From Candidatus Tectimicrobiota bacterium (GTDB taxonomy: Bacteria; Tectomicrobia; Entotheonellia; Entotheonellales; Entotheonellaceae), in contig BPKO01000009.1 of the NCBI GenBank assembly GCA_026005175.1, forward strand, positions 1-64,000: 64,000 nt of DNA. The letters run 5' to 3'. Shown here piece after piece: positions 42,304 to 50,928 of the stretch; the first letter of the stretch is position 1, and each line of letters starts with the position of its first letter. Position numbers and translations under genes: made by a program. A model generated the notes under the pieces. It was given only the letters and a program-made list of their open reading frames with translations. It made no database searches and had not been told where the DNA came from.

Positions 42304-43300
42304 TCAGAGGCGAAAGAGGGCGCGCGCGTTGGCCGCTGCAATTGCCGCCTGCTCTGCTTCCGAAAAGCCGGCGCGGGCAAGGAGTTGTACAGGATCGGGC
42401 ACTGCCATGGGGAAGGGGTAGTCGCTGCCCAGCAGCAGGCGGTCGCTGCCCACCAGGGTACTCAGGAAGCGCAAGGCGGTGGGGTGGTGTACCACCGTAT
42501 CGTAGTAAAAGCGCCGCAGGTAAGCCGAGGGCGGCTGCGCCAGGTGCCGCCGCGTGGCTTCGACATTGGCGTAAGCAATGTCAAAGCGTCCCACCTGATA
42601 CGTAAAGTAGCCGCCCCCGTGAGGCAGGATGAGGCGCAAAGTGGGAAAGCGGTCCAGCACCCCGCTAAAAAGCAGCGCCCCCACCGTCACCGTGGTGTCG
42701 TAGAGGTAGCGGGCAATGGCGTTGAGGTAGTAGCGCTCGGTGCGCGGGGTCGGCGTGGGTTGCGTGGGGTGAAGAAACAGCGGCACGTCGAGTGCTACGG
42801 CAGCGCTCCAGAACTCGTCGAGGGGCCGGGTCGTCGAGGTTGCGGCCTTCAAGGTTGGTAGCAATAATGCCGCCCACCGCGCCGCACTGGCGCACGGCAT
42901 AGGCCAGCTCCTCGGCGGCGCGCGCGGGGTCCTGAAGCGGCACGGACGCCAGGGCGGCAAGGCGCGCGGGGTGGCGCTGCACCACCTCTGCCAGGGTCTC
43001 GTTGAGCAGGCGATGCCAGCGAGCGCCGCGGGCCGCATCGAGCCCGTAGCCGTGCAGGTCGGTCCACACCGAGAGAACCTGCCGGGCCACGCCCTGCTGG
43101 TCCATGGCGCGCCAGCGTTCCTCCAAGTCGAGCAGGCGCGGCAGCGGCGGCCGCGGCGTAAGGCCGTAGGCAAAGCGCAGGCAGGGGCTGTCGCCCACGC
43201 GGTGCAGGCTCACGCCGTAAGTCTCGGCATGGCCCTCAAGGGCGGCAAGGGCTCGGGGGGGCACGAAGTGGGCGTGCATGTCGATGGCGTCGGGCGGCAT
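42304..43300 (-). CDS. Amidohydrolase family 2 protein, ACMSD-like (one frame break)
   Basis: Removing one base from the G4 run at 42822-42825 gives a 331-residue TIM-barrel metal-dependent hydrolase or decarboxylase of the amidohydrolase-2 family, related to aminocarboxymuconate-semialdehyde decarboxylase. The first metal site is AIDMHAHFVPPRAL (HxH). Later ligands are in VPLFLHPTQP, LRLILPHGGGYFTYQVGR and LLLGSDYPFPM. The likely role is decarboxylation or hydrolysis of a ring-cleavage product. It lies nine bases downstream of an atypical SDR on the same strand, so the two probably serve one catabolic path. Confidence 0.8.
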
Positions 43301-43309
43301 GGCTTGCTC

Positions 43310-44110
43310 CTAGTGGGCGTCCATGAGCGCCTTGCGCTGGGCGCCGTCGACGGTGATGGAGGCGCCGGTGACGAAGCTGGCCCGCGTCGAAGCCAGAAAG
43401 ACCACCACGTTGGCCACTTCTTCGGGCGTACAGAGGCGTCCGATGGGGATACTCTTGATAGCCAGGGCGTTGGCCTCCTCTTCGCTGATACCCTTTTCAC
43501 GCGCCATGGTGCGCACGAGTCCCCACCAGCGCTCGGTGTCTACGGGTCCAGGGTTGACGGCATTCACCGTGATGCCGTAGGGGGCGAGCTCCTCGGCCAG
43601 GGCCAGGGTGAAGTTGATGCCGGCGGCGTTGGCGGCACCCGGGGTGAGCTCGAAGTAAATGGGCTTGACGCCATCGTTGCCGATGACGTTGACGATGCGC
43701 CCCCAGCGCTGGGCTTTCATGTGGGGAACGACGGCTTTGGTGGTGCGCACGTAGCCCATGAACTTCAGGTTCAGGCTCTCCATCCAGTGGTGCTCTTCCA
43801 GGTTGGCCAGCGAGCCTCCGGGAGAGCTTCCGGCGTTGTTGACCAGGATGTCCAGGCGGCCAAAGTGTTGCAGTGCCGCGTTGACGAAGTGTTCGGCGCC
43901 GGCCTGCGTGGTCAAATCGGCCACCACGGCCAGCACTTCCTGTCCGGTCTGGCTGGTAATCTCGCGGGCGGCCTGTTGCAGGCGCTCTTGCCCGCGGGCG
44001 CAGATGGCCACGCTGGCGCCCTCGCGGGCCAGGCCGAGGGCACAGGCATAGCCGATGCCCTTGCTGCCTCCGGTAATGAGGGCCACGCGCCCCGTCAATC
44101 CCAGATCCAT
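43310..44110 (-). CDS. SDR-family protein lacking the catalytic Tyr-Lys pair
   Basis: A 266-residue SDR with an intact cofactor site: ALITGGSKGIGYACALGLA, VVADLT and LDILVNNAGSSPGG. However, the region that should hold S-x12-Y-x3-K reads NVIGNDGVKPIYFELTPGAANAAG, where Asn or Gly replaces Ser and PGAANAA replaces YxxxK. The C-terminus, FVTGASITVDGAQRKALMDAH, is normal. It could be an inactive or non-redox member (hydratase or lyase), or use other residues such as the nearby Tyr in PIYFEL. GGAGGGAGG precedes ATG 44110. It is divergent from coxS and upstream of the amidohydrolase. Confidence 0.8.
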   Translation of the reverse strand: MDLGLTGRVALITGGSKGIGYACALGLAREGASVAICARGQERLQQAAREITSQTGQEVLAVVADLTTQAGAEHFVNAALQHFGRLDILVNNAGSSPGGSLANLEEHHWMESLNLKFMGYVRTTKAVVPHMKAQRWGRIVNVIGNDGVKPIYFELTPGAANAAGINFTLALAEELAPYGITVNAVNPGPVDTERWWGLVRTMAREKGISEEEANALAIKSIPIGRLCTPEEVANVVVFLASTRASFVTGASITVDGAQRKALMDAH

Positions 44111-44210
44111 TGCCCCTCCCTCCTGCGCTGAAACGTCCCGAGCGTGCCTGCCTCTTGTAGCAGAAAACCGTCCCGGCCGCAATGCGGGGCTGGGCGCGGG
44201 GGCTTTCGGC

Positions 44211-44239
44211 TTGTTCGAGGCGCGGTTTTTTGCTAGAGT
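44211..44239 (+). promoter_or_regulatory. Possible promoter for coxS-coxM
   Basis: TTGTTC (44211-44216) and TAGAGT (44234-44239, four of six matches) are 17 bases apart, about 72 bases before the coxS-like ATG, in the 201-base divergent gap. Confidence 0.35.
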
Positions 44240-44311
44240 GTGGGCGCCTTTGGGGCACCACGGTAGCGGTGCCTTTCCCGTGACGGCGGGGTCTTTTCTG
44301 GGAGGGACGCT

Positions 44312-44800
44312 ATGCACATCACGGTCACCGTCAACGGCCAGACGTATACCCATGACGTCGAGCCCCGGCTGTTGCTGGTTCACTACCTGCGCGACGTACT
44401 GCGCTTGACGGGAACGCACGTGGGCTGCGAGACCTCCCTCTGCGGGGCCTGCACGGTGCTGATGAACGGCGCGGCGGTGAAGTCGTGCACCGTGCTGGCG
44501 GTGCAGGCCGACGGGGCGGAGATCACCACCATCGAAGGCCTGGCCAAAGACGGGCAGCTACATCCGGTGCAGGAAGGCTTCTGGGAAGAGCACGGCCTGC
44601 AGTGCGGCTTCTGTACGCCGGGGATGATCATGGCCAGCTACCAGCTCTTGCAGCGCAACCCCAACCCGAGCGACGCCGAGATCCGCCACGCCCTGGAGGG
44701 GAACCTGTGCCGCTGCACCGGCTACCAGCACATCGTCAACGCGGTGCGCTACGCAGCCGAAAAAATGCGCCAGAGCGCCCCGGCGGCGTCCGGCACCTGA
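44312..44800 (+). CDS. coxS: Molybdenum hydroxylase [2Fe-2S] subunit, CoxS-like
   Basis: A 162-residue small subunit of a xanthine dehydrogenase/CO dehydrogenase-type molybdenum hydroxylase. The plant-type cluster is bound by [15 protein letters not shown] and a later VKSC. The second cluster is in [16 protein letters not shown] and [16 protein letters not shown]. It would pass electrons from the molybdopterin site to the FAD subunit encoded 41 bases downstream. GGGAGGGAC precedes the ATG. The large molybdopterin subunit is not next to it in this window. Confidence 0.92.
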   Translation: MHITVTVNGQTYTHDVEPRLLLVHYLRDVLRLTGTHVGCETSLCGACTVLMNGAAVKSCTVLAVQADGAEITTIEGLAKDGQLHPVQEGFWEEHGLQCGFCTPGMIMASYQLLQRNPNPSDAEIRHALEGNLCRCTGYQHIVNAVRYAAEKMRQSAPAASGT

Positions 44801-44841
44801 GCGCGTGAAAAGCCGGTCTTCATCCCAGGAGGAGCACGACG

Positions 44842-45708
44842 ATGTTTCCCCGTCCCTTTGACTACCTGCGGCCTACCAGTGTCGCCGAAGCGACGCGCCT
44901 CCTGGCCAGCCATGCCGAAGCCAAGGTCCTGGCCGGCGGCCACAGCCTGCTGCCGATGATGAAGCTGCGCCTGGCTTCCCCCAGGGTGCTCATCGACATC
45001 GGCCGCATCCCGGAGCTCACCGGCATTCGCGAAGAAAACGGCATGCTCATCATCGGGGCCTGTACCACCCACTACGCGGCCGAGTCCTCGCCACTGCTGC
45101 GCCGCCACTGCCCGCTGCTGGCCGAGACGGCAGCGGCCATTGGCGACGTGCAGGTGCGCAACCGCGGCACCATCGGCGGCAGCCTGGCGCACGCCGACCC
45201 GGCAGCCGACTGGCCGGCGGCCATTCTGGCGGTAGAGGCGCAGCTCAAGCTCGTGCGGCGCGGCGCCGAGCGCCTGGTGCCGGCCCGTGACTTCTTCGTC
45301 GACTTGCTTACCACGGTGATGCAAAGCGACGAGCTGCTCACCGAGATCCACGTGCCCGTCAACCCGCCGCGTACCGGCAGCGCTTACCTCAAGGTGCCGC
45401 AGCCGGCTTCGGGCTTTGCCCTCACCGGGGTGGCGGCGCAGGTCACCCTGGGGCCGAACAACACCCTTGAGCGCGTGGCGGTGGGGATCACCGGGGTGAG
45501 CAGCAAGCCGTACCGCGCCACCGCCACCGAGCAGGCCCTGCAGGGGCAAGCGGCCACCGCCGAGGCAGTGGCCCAAGCGGCCACCCAGGCCACCGCGGGT
45601 GTAGAAGCGCTGGCCGACATCCATGCCTCGGCCGAGTACCGCCTCCACCTGGCCCGCGTCTACACCAAGCGTGCACTTCTCAGGGCCATCGAGCGCGCCA
45701 GAGGCTAG
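44842..45708 (+). CDS. coxM: Molybdenum hydroxylase FAD subunit, CoxM-like
   Basis: A 288-residue FAD-binding subunit. The FAD loop is AKVLAGGHSLLPMMKLRLA and the second site is VQVRNRGTIGGSLAHADPAADW, both family hallmarks. The C-terminal domain (GSAYLKVPQPASGFALTGVA, ALADIHASAEYRLHLARVYTKRA) is typical of CoxM/CutM. It partners with the iron-sulphur subunit upstream; AGGAGGAGC precedes the start. A large subunit must come from elsewhere for an active enzyme. Possible substrates include CO, N-heterocycles or aldehydes and cannot be told from these two subunits. Confidence 0.9.
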   Translation: MFPRPFDYLRPTSVAEATRLLASHAEAKVLAGGHSLLPMMKLRLASPRVLIDIGRIPELTGIREENGMLIIGACTTHYAAESSPLLRRHCPLLAETAAAIGDVQVRNRGTIGGSLAHADPAADWPAAILAVEAQLKLVRRGAERLVPARDFFVDLLTTVMQSDELLTEIHVPVNPPRTGSAYLKVPQPASGFALTGVAAQVTLGPNNTLERVAVGITGVSSKPYRATATEQALQGQAATAEAVAQAATQATAGVEALADIHASAEYRLHLARVYTKRALLRAIERARG

Positions 45709-45716
45709 TCTCCCTT

Positions 45717-45739
45717 GCGGGCGGGCTGCCCCCGCCCGC
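45717..45739. terminator. Bidirectional GC-rich hairpin
   Basis: GCGGGCGGG (45717-45725) and its exact complement CCCGCCCGC (45731-45739) form a nine-pair stem with a five-base loop in the 35-base gap between convergent coxM and the lipoprotein gene. There is no U-tract, so it may act as a transcription-blocking stem or help Rho-dependent termination from both sides. Confidence 0.5.
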
Positions 45740-45743
45740 CGCC

Positions 45744-46121
45744 TCACAGCCGCAGCTGCTTGCGGATGGCGGTGTGCAGGCGTTCCGAGTCGTCGCGGTT
45801 GCCATAAGTGCCAATGCGCACCTGCACTTCGGTGGTGCGCTCGGTCAGGGGGCGCAGCCAGACAAAGACAGGCGTGCCGTCGGCACGCTTTGCTTCCAGC
45901 GTGCCGCCCAGGCCGTCGACGAGTTGCTTTTCGATGCGCAAGTCGAGGCCTTGCACTGCCTGCAGCGTGGCCTCCCAGGCCGCTTTGAGGGCTACGGGGT
46001 AGGTCCAGGTAAGCGTTCCGGTCACGTACGAATAGGTGCCAAAGCCGGCCGGTCCGCGCGGGTGCACGGTGGCGCAGCCGGCCAGCAGCAGCGCCAGCAG
46101 CAGCCATTCCCAGGTGCGCAT
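45744..46121 (-). CDS. DUF3568-family lipoprotein
   Basis: A 125-residue lipoprotein precursor. The lipobox is LLLAGCAT near residues 12-18, so Cys16 or a neighbour would be lipidated and held in a membrane facing the periplasm. The mature part (GTYSYVTGTLTWTYPVALKA, TEVQVRIGTYGNRDDSERLH) matches DUF3568, a small domain of unknown function found in Deltaproteobacteria and relatives. It lies 18 bases downstream of the enoyl-CoA hydratase gene on the same strand. Confidence 0.75.
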   Translation of the reverse strand: MRTWEWLLLALLLAGCATVHPRGPAGFGTYSYVTGTLTWTYPVALKAAWEATLQAVQGLDLRIEKQLVDGLGGTLEAKRADGTPVFVWLRPLTERTTEVQVRIGTYGNRDDSERLHTAIRKQLRL

Positions 46122-46139
46122 TGCCGTCCCCTGCCCTCC

Positions 46140-46925
46140 TTAGCGGTGTTTGAACTGCGGCTGGCGCTTGTTGATAAAAGCGTCCACCCCTTCGCGCACG
46201 TCTTCGGTCTGGAAGACCTTGGCAAAGAGGTCGGCTTCGATTTTCAGGCCTTCTTCCAGGGTGGTGTTGAGCCCGCGGTCCACCGCTTCCTGGATGTAGC
46301 GCAGCGCCACGCCGGCCATGGCGGCGATTTTGTGTCCCATGGCTTTGGCTTCTGCCAGGGCCTGCCCGGCAGGCACCACGCGGTTGGCCAGGCCAATGCG
46401 GTAGGCTTCCTCGGCGCTGATGGGGTCGCCGAGGTACATGAGCTCCTTGGCGCGGCCTTCACCCACCAGGCGGGGAAGGCGCTGGGTGCCGCCGGCGCCG
46501 GGAAACAGCCCCAGCTTGATTTCCGGCTGCCCTAGCTGGGCGTTGGCGGCCACGATGCGGATGTCGCAGGCCATGGCCACTTCCAGCCCGCCGCCCAGGG
46601 CCAGGCCGTTGACGGCGGCGATGGTGGGCTTGCCCAGGTGATCGATTTTCAGCAGGCTGGCGTGCAGCTTGGCGGCCAGGGCTTCGGCCCCTCCGGGCGC
46701 CATGAGGCGCGGGAATTCCTTGATGTCAAAGCCGGCGCAAAAAGCGCGCTCGCCCTGCCCGGTGATGATTGCCACCCGCACTTGCGGCTCGGTGGCCAGC
46801 GCCGTGAAGCATGCCTCGAGCTCCTCAACCATCTGGGGGTGCAGCACGTTGAGGGGCGGGTTGGTAAGGGTGACGATGGCAAGTGGGCCGTCGTGCTCCA
46901 AGGTGATCATGCGCCACGTGGCCAT
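46140..46925 (-). CDS. Enoyl-CoA hydratase/isomerase
   Basis: A 261-residue crotonase-fold enzyme that hydrates or isomerises trans-2-enoyl-CoA in fatty or aromatic acid oxidation. The oxyanion-hole segment is AFCAGFDIKEFPRL, and the second is NGLALGGGLEVAMACDIRI. The hydratase glutamate region is QPEIKLGLFPGAGGTQRLPR, with both Glu and the following residues conserved in true hydratases. ATG 46925 is chosen for GGAGAAC upstream. The gene overlaps the end of ubiE by 19 bases, suggesting coupling. With gcdH and the amidohydrolase it fits catabolism of acyl-CoA or aromatic compounds. Confidence 0.9.
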   Translation of the reverse strand: MATWRMITLEHDGPLAIVTLTNPPLNVLHPQMVEELEACFTALATEPQVRVAIITGQGERAFCAGFDIKEFPRLMAPGGAEALAAKLHASLLKIDHLGKPTIAAVNGLALGGGLEVAMACDIRIVAANAQLGQPEIKLGLFPGAGGTQRLPRLVGEGRAKELMYLGDPISAEEAYRIGLANRVVPAGQALAEAKAMGHKIAAMAGVALRYIQEAVDRGLNTTLEEGLKIEADLFAKVFQTEDVREGVDAFINKRQPQFKHR

Positions 46926-47662
46926 GGGGTGTTCTCCTCTGCCTCGGGGTAAGCCGGTTTGTAGCCTTGGTAGAGCGTGGTAATGCCGCCGCACAGCGGC
47001 ACGGCGCAAGTGGCTGTAAAGCCTGCCTGGCGCAGCAGCGCGGTGAGGCCGGGCTGCTGCCGAAACGCCAGCACCGAGTCGCGCAGGTAGCGGTAGGCCG
47101 AGCGCTCTCCCGACAGGGGCCAGGCGACCAGGGGTAAGATATACCGAAAGTAGAGGCCGTACAACTGCCGCAGTCCCCACCGGTGCGGCCAGGAAAACTC
47201 CACCACATAGATCCCTCCGCGCGGGCGCAGCACGCGGTAGCACTCGGCCAGGCCGGCGGCAGGATCGGCAAAGTTGCGCACCCCAAAGACGATGGTGACG
47301 GCGTCGAAGCAGGCGTCGGCAAAGGGCAGGCACAGGGCATCGCCGGCGCACAGGCAGAAGCGCGCTGCCCCTCTGGCCCGCGCCAAGCGCCGCCGGCCTA
47401 CCTCCAGCATGGGCACCGTGAAATCAACGCCCACCAGCCAGGTGGTGGCCGGGCAGTGGCGCGCCACCTCTAGCATGACGCTGCCCGTGCCACAAGCCAC
47501 GTCCAGCACGGCCCGCGCTTTGGCCTGGGCCACGCGGCGCGCCAGCTGCCAGCGCCAGTAGCGGTCGAGACCGGCGCTGAGCAGGGTGTTGGTGAGGTCA
47601 TAGCGCCGCGCAATGCGCCCGAACATCCAGCGGATCCACTGCGGCGTCACGCCATCGAGCAT
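46907..47662 (-). CDS. ubiE: Quinone biosynthesis methyltransferase, UbiE/MenG family
   Basis: A 251-residue class I methyltransferase of the UbiE/MenG/COQ5 family, which C-methylates demethylmenaquinol or a ubiquinone precursor. It starts with WMFGRIARRYDLTNTLLSAG, the family signature for this position. SAM motif I is VLDVACGTGSVMLEVARHC, motif II AGDALCLPFADACFDAVTI, then FGVRNFADPAAGLAECYRVL. The C-terminus has TALLRQAGFTATCAVPLCGG with the expected quinone-side pattern. It overlaps the enoyl-CoA hydratase start by 19 bases, and a 49-residue secreted peptide gene lies 27 bases upstream. Confidence 0.9.
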   Translation of the reverse strand: MLDGVTPQWIRWMFGRIARRYDLTNTLLSAGLDRYWRWQLARRVAQAKARAVLDVACGTGSVMLEVARHCPATTWLVGVDFTVPMLEVGRRRLARARGAARFCLCAGDALCLPFADACFDAVTIVFGVRNFADPAAGLAECYRVLRPRGGIYVVEFSWPHRWGLRQLYGLYFRYILPLVAWPLSGERSAYRYLRDSVLAFRQQPGLTALLRQAGFTATCAVPLCGGITTLYQGYKPAYPEAEENTPWPRGA

Positions 47663-47689
47663 GGGGCTCCTCGCTTCGTGGGGGAAGCT

Positions 47690-47839
47690 TCACAGGGTCT
47701 GATCGCGCAAGTATGCGCGCAGGGCCCGGATGTATTGCTGGATGACCGGCATGTTGGGAAGGGGATTCACCTTGCCGCTGGCCAGGGCCAGCCCCGGCAA
47801 GCCAAGGAGCAGCAGCGGTGCGCCCAAGGCCCGGCTCAT
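47690..47839 (-). CDS. Small secreted peptide, 49 residues
   Basis: An ATG at 47839 behind AGGGAGGAT (about 12 bases) begins a 49-codon frame ending in TGA at 47690. The N-terminus is a signal peptide, ALGAPLLLLGLPGLALA, with a cleavage site near ALAS-GK. The mature peptide is about 30 residues, GKVNPLPNMPVIQQYIRAL, then RAYLRDQTL, with a predicted amphipathic helix. It sits just upstream of ubiE on the same strand. No family is recognised. Its features (strong site, clean signal peptide, fit into an otherwise empty gap) support a real gene, but its length makes this uncertain. Confidence 0.5.
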   Translation of the reverse strand: MSRALGAPLLLLGLPGLALASGKVNPLPNMPVIQQYIRALRAYLRDQTL

Positions 47840-47899
47840 CGCCGTCTATCCTCCCTGAGGGCGCAGTGTACCACGCCCGCTGTCGCGGCACAACGCACC

Positions 47900-48821
47900 T
47901 CACACGCGGCACGCGGGCACCGCCTGGGCCACCTGGTATGCCACACGCACCGTCTGGCAGTGGGCTTCTACCAGCTCGTCGAGGCGGGTGGCATAGCCAC
48001 CGCCAAGGGTGACGACTACCGGGATGCCGGCGCGGCGGCAGGTGGTGAGCACATAAGCATCGCGCTGCGCCAGCCCCTGCAGGGAGAGGGCCAGGCGGCC
48101 GAGCCGGTCGCCGGCGTAAGGGTCGACGCCGGCAAGGTACCAGACCAGCTGTGGCCGGAACTGCGCCAGCACGCGGGGCAAGTGGGCTTGCAGGGCGGCA
48201 AGATAGGCGACGTCGTCGGTGCCATCGGGCAAGGCGACATCGAGGCTGCTGGTGGCTTTGTGAAAAGGGTAGTTGCGCTGGGCGTGAAACGAGCAGGTAA
48301 AGACGTGCGGGTCGGCGGCAAAGATCGCTGCCGTGCCGTTGCCCTGGTGCACGTCGCAGTCGATGACGGCGGCGCGCTCGAGCCCCCGGTCGCGCTGCAG
48401 CACGCGGATGGCCACGGCGATGTCGTTAAAGACCGAAAAGCCTTCCCCGTGGTCGGCAAAGGCGTGGTGCGAGCCCCCGGCGAGGTTGACGGCCAGGCCG
48501 TGGTCCAGGGCGTGGTGACTGGCGTTGATCGTGCCTTGCACCGCCAAGCGGGACCGACGCACCAGTGCCGGCGACCACGGCAGGCCCCAAGCGGCGCTGC
48601 TCCCGCTCGCTGAGGCGCCCGCTCAGAACGCGCGCGACATAGTCGGCGGTATGCACCAGCAGCAGGTCGGCGACGGCCACCGGCTGGGGCCGCACGAGCT
48701 GCTCGGGCTGGAGCGTCCCCTCGGCGCACAGGCGCTGGTACACCAGCCCGTACTTTTGCATGGGGAAGCGATGGCCGGCGCCGAGGTCGATGACGTACTC
48801 TGGGTGGTAGCTCACGCGCAT
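47900..48821 (-). CDS. Histone deacetylase-like amidohydrolase (one frame break)
   Basis: Removing one base from the C4 run at 48585-48588 joins the two halves through RRLGLPWSPALVRRSRLAV and gives 306 residues. This is a zinc-dependent arginase/deacetylase-fold protein of the AcuC/HDAC family, which removes acyl groups from amines, acetylpolyamines or proteins. It begins MRVSYHPEYVI. The catalytic His pair is in LAGGSHHAFADHGEGFSVFN and the zinc ligands are in VIDCDVHQGNGTA (Asp, His) and LAGVDPYAGDRLG (Asp). AGGAGGAAGG precedes ATG 48821. It is divergent from the second sppA. Confidence 0.85.
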
Positions 48822-48944
48822 GCGCCTTCCTCCTGGGCGGCCGTCCCGCAGGCGGCGTAGCCCCCACGGGCGTCCTGATGCTACCATGAAGGCAGCGCCC
48901 AAGCCACAAGGGCTGGCGAGACCTGTGCGGCATGGGAGGAGACG

Positions 48945-50640
48945 ATGCGCCGAAAAAAGCGATGGCTCGTGTTCTTGCTGCTCGCCCTGGTGGTGGTCGG
49001 CGTGCTGCTGGCCAGGCGCGAGCCGCACATTCCGCCGGGAAGCTTTGTCGTCGTCGAGCTCGGCGGCAGCTACGCGGAAGCGCAGCCCACCGACTTGGTA
49101 GGACAGCTGGTGGGCGGGGCGCAGCCGCTGTTTCTCGACGTGCTGCAGGAGCTGCGCAAGGTGGCTGCCGACGCCCGCCTGCAAGGCGTGCTGCTGAAGA
49201 TCACCCCCTTTGACCTCGACTTTGCCCAGGTGCAGGAGCTGCGTGCGGCACTGCAAGCCGTGCAGCAAGCGGGCAAGCAGGTCATTGCTTGGGTTGCCGG
49301 GGGAAAGCACCAGCGGCAACCGCGAATACTACCTGGCCAGCGTGGCAGACAAAGTCTACTTCGCCGAGACGGCCCTGCTGCCCCTGACCGGCCTGCAGGC
49401 CACGTACTACTTCCTGGGTGAGGTGTGGGAGCACCTGGCGGTGGAGCTGCGCGTGGAGCAAATGGCCGAGTACAAAACGCTGGGCGACCAGCTGGTGCGT
49501 ACCTCGATGTCAGAGGCGCACCGCGAGATGGCCAACGCCCTCCTCGATAGCCTCAACGCGCAGTTCCTTGCTGACATTGCCGCGGCGCGGGGGATGACCC
49601 CAGCCCAGGTGCAGGCGCTGATCGACACTCCCCTGCTCACCCCGCAGGACTTTTTGCAGGCCGGGCTCATCGACGGCATCGCCTACGACGACGAGGTGGT
49701 GCGCAAACTGGGCCCTGAGGTGAAAGCGGTGCCGCTGCGCACTTACCGCCGCGTGCGTCCTGCCTCGCTGGGACTGGGCCGCGGGCCGAAAATCGCCGTG
49801 GTTGCGGGCGCCGGGACCCTGGTGCCGGCGGAAAGCGGCTGGAGTGCCATGGGCCAAACCCTGGGGGCCAAGACCCTTGCAGAGGCGCTTGAACAGGCGG
49901 CTGCGGATGACACCATTCGTGCGATCGTGCTGCGCCTTGATAGCCCCGGCGGGTCGGTCTTGGCTGCCGACCTCCTGTGGCGCGCCGTGAAACGTGCCAC
50001 CGCGCGCAAGCCGGTGGTGGTGTCGATGGCCGGCGTGGCCGCCTCAGGAGGCTACTACGCGGCGGCTGGGGCGAGCAAAATCGTCGCCCTCCCGGCCACC
50101 CTCACCGGGTCTATCGGCGTCGTCTTCCTCCTGCCCAACGTGCAGGGCCTGCTGGCCAAGCTGGGAGTGCATGCCGAAACCCTCACCCGCGGCCGCTACG
50201 CCGACTTGTTTTCTCCCCTGCGCTCCTGGTCTGCGGCAGAGCGCCAGACCGTCGAGCAGCTCGTGCGCGCCCTGTATCAGAGGTTTACCCGCAAGGTGGC
50301 CGAAGGCCGCGGCCTGCCGCCAGAGGCAGTAGAGCGGCTCGCCCGCGGCCGAGTGTGGACAGGCGCCCAGGCGCAGCAGCTTGGTCTGGTCGATGCCCTG
50401 GGCGGCTTCGAAGTGGCCTTGCAGCTGGCCAAAGAAGCGGCGAATATCCCGGCCGAGGCGCCGGTGCAGCTGGTGCGGTTCCCGCGGGCCCCGCGGCTGC
50501 TGCCCGCCCTGCTGCAGCGGCTGCGCGGCCAAAGCCGCGCTGCCTCGCCCTGGCCACGAGGGCTGCAACGCCTCCTCGCGCTGCCCGCAGCGCCACCGGG
50601 ACCGCTGTTGGTCATGCCGTGGGTGTTTGATATTCGCTGA
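48945..50640 (+). CDS. sppA: Signal peptide peptidase SppA, 67K type, second copy (one frame break)
   Basis: Removing one G from the run at 49299-49303 gives a 564-residue double-domain SppA. An N-terminal anchor (RWLVFLLLALVVVGVLLA) holds it in the inner membrane. The general-base lysine is in QMAEYKTLGDQLVRTSMS and the nucleophile serine in AGVAASGGYYAAAGA, after IVLRLDSPGGSVLAADLLW. The late LFSPLRSWSAAERQTVEQLV and RVWTGAQAQQLGLVDALGG match the family. GGGAGGAGACG precedes ATG 48945. It shares its whole architecture with the copy at 3299-4930, so the genome carries two long SppA paralogues 45 kb apart. Confidence 0.9.
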
Positions 50641-50764
50641 CCGCTCTCCTTCCCCGCTGCACAAGGACGAAGACGGTTCTGCTGTCGACGACACCCCCCT
50701 CTTCATCGACTAGCGATCGTGGACGTAACGACATGCTGGGGTCTAGAAGCGGCATTTTTCTCGT

Positions 50765-50793
50765 TTGTTAACTGTTCGCAAGTGTGGTAGTAT
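50765..50793 (+). promoter_or_regulatory. Promoter for the histidine-kinase-dimerisation-like gene
   Basis: TTGTTA (50765-50770) and TAGTAT (50788-50793) are exactly 17 bases apart in an AT-richer patch. They lie about 136 bases before the ATG at 50929. The following 5' region (50800-50920) is purine-rich and shows no gene I can support. Confidence 0.4.
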
Positions 50794-50928
50794 AAAAGCG
50801 CTGTGGCCTCAGGAGAAAGGGAGGCCGGTGGACGGCGGGGTCTGTGGCAGCGTGAGGGAGGAAGGGAGGCCGTGGCCACAGCCGGCGGCAGGAAAGACGC
50901 GGCGCGGGGAGAAAAGAGGAGAGAACCC

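Noticed and set aside
42971-44131. 386-codon plus-strand frame antisense to the amidohydrolase and SDR
   Set aside because: His/Gly/Val-rich shadow translation with no motif; the minus-strand genes are clear.
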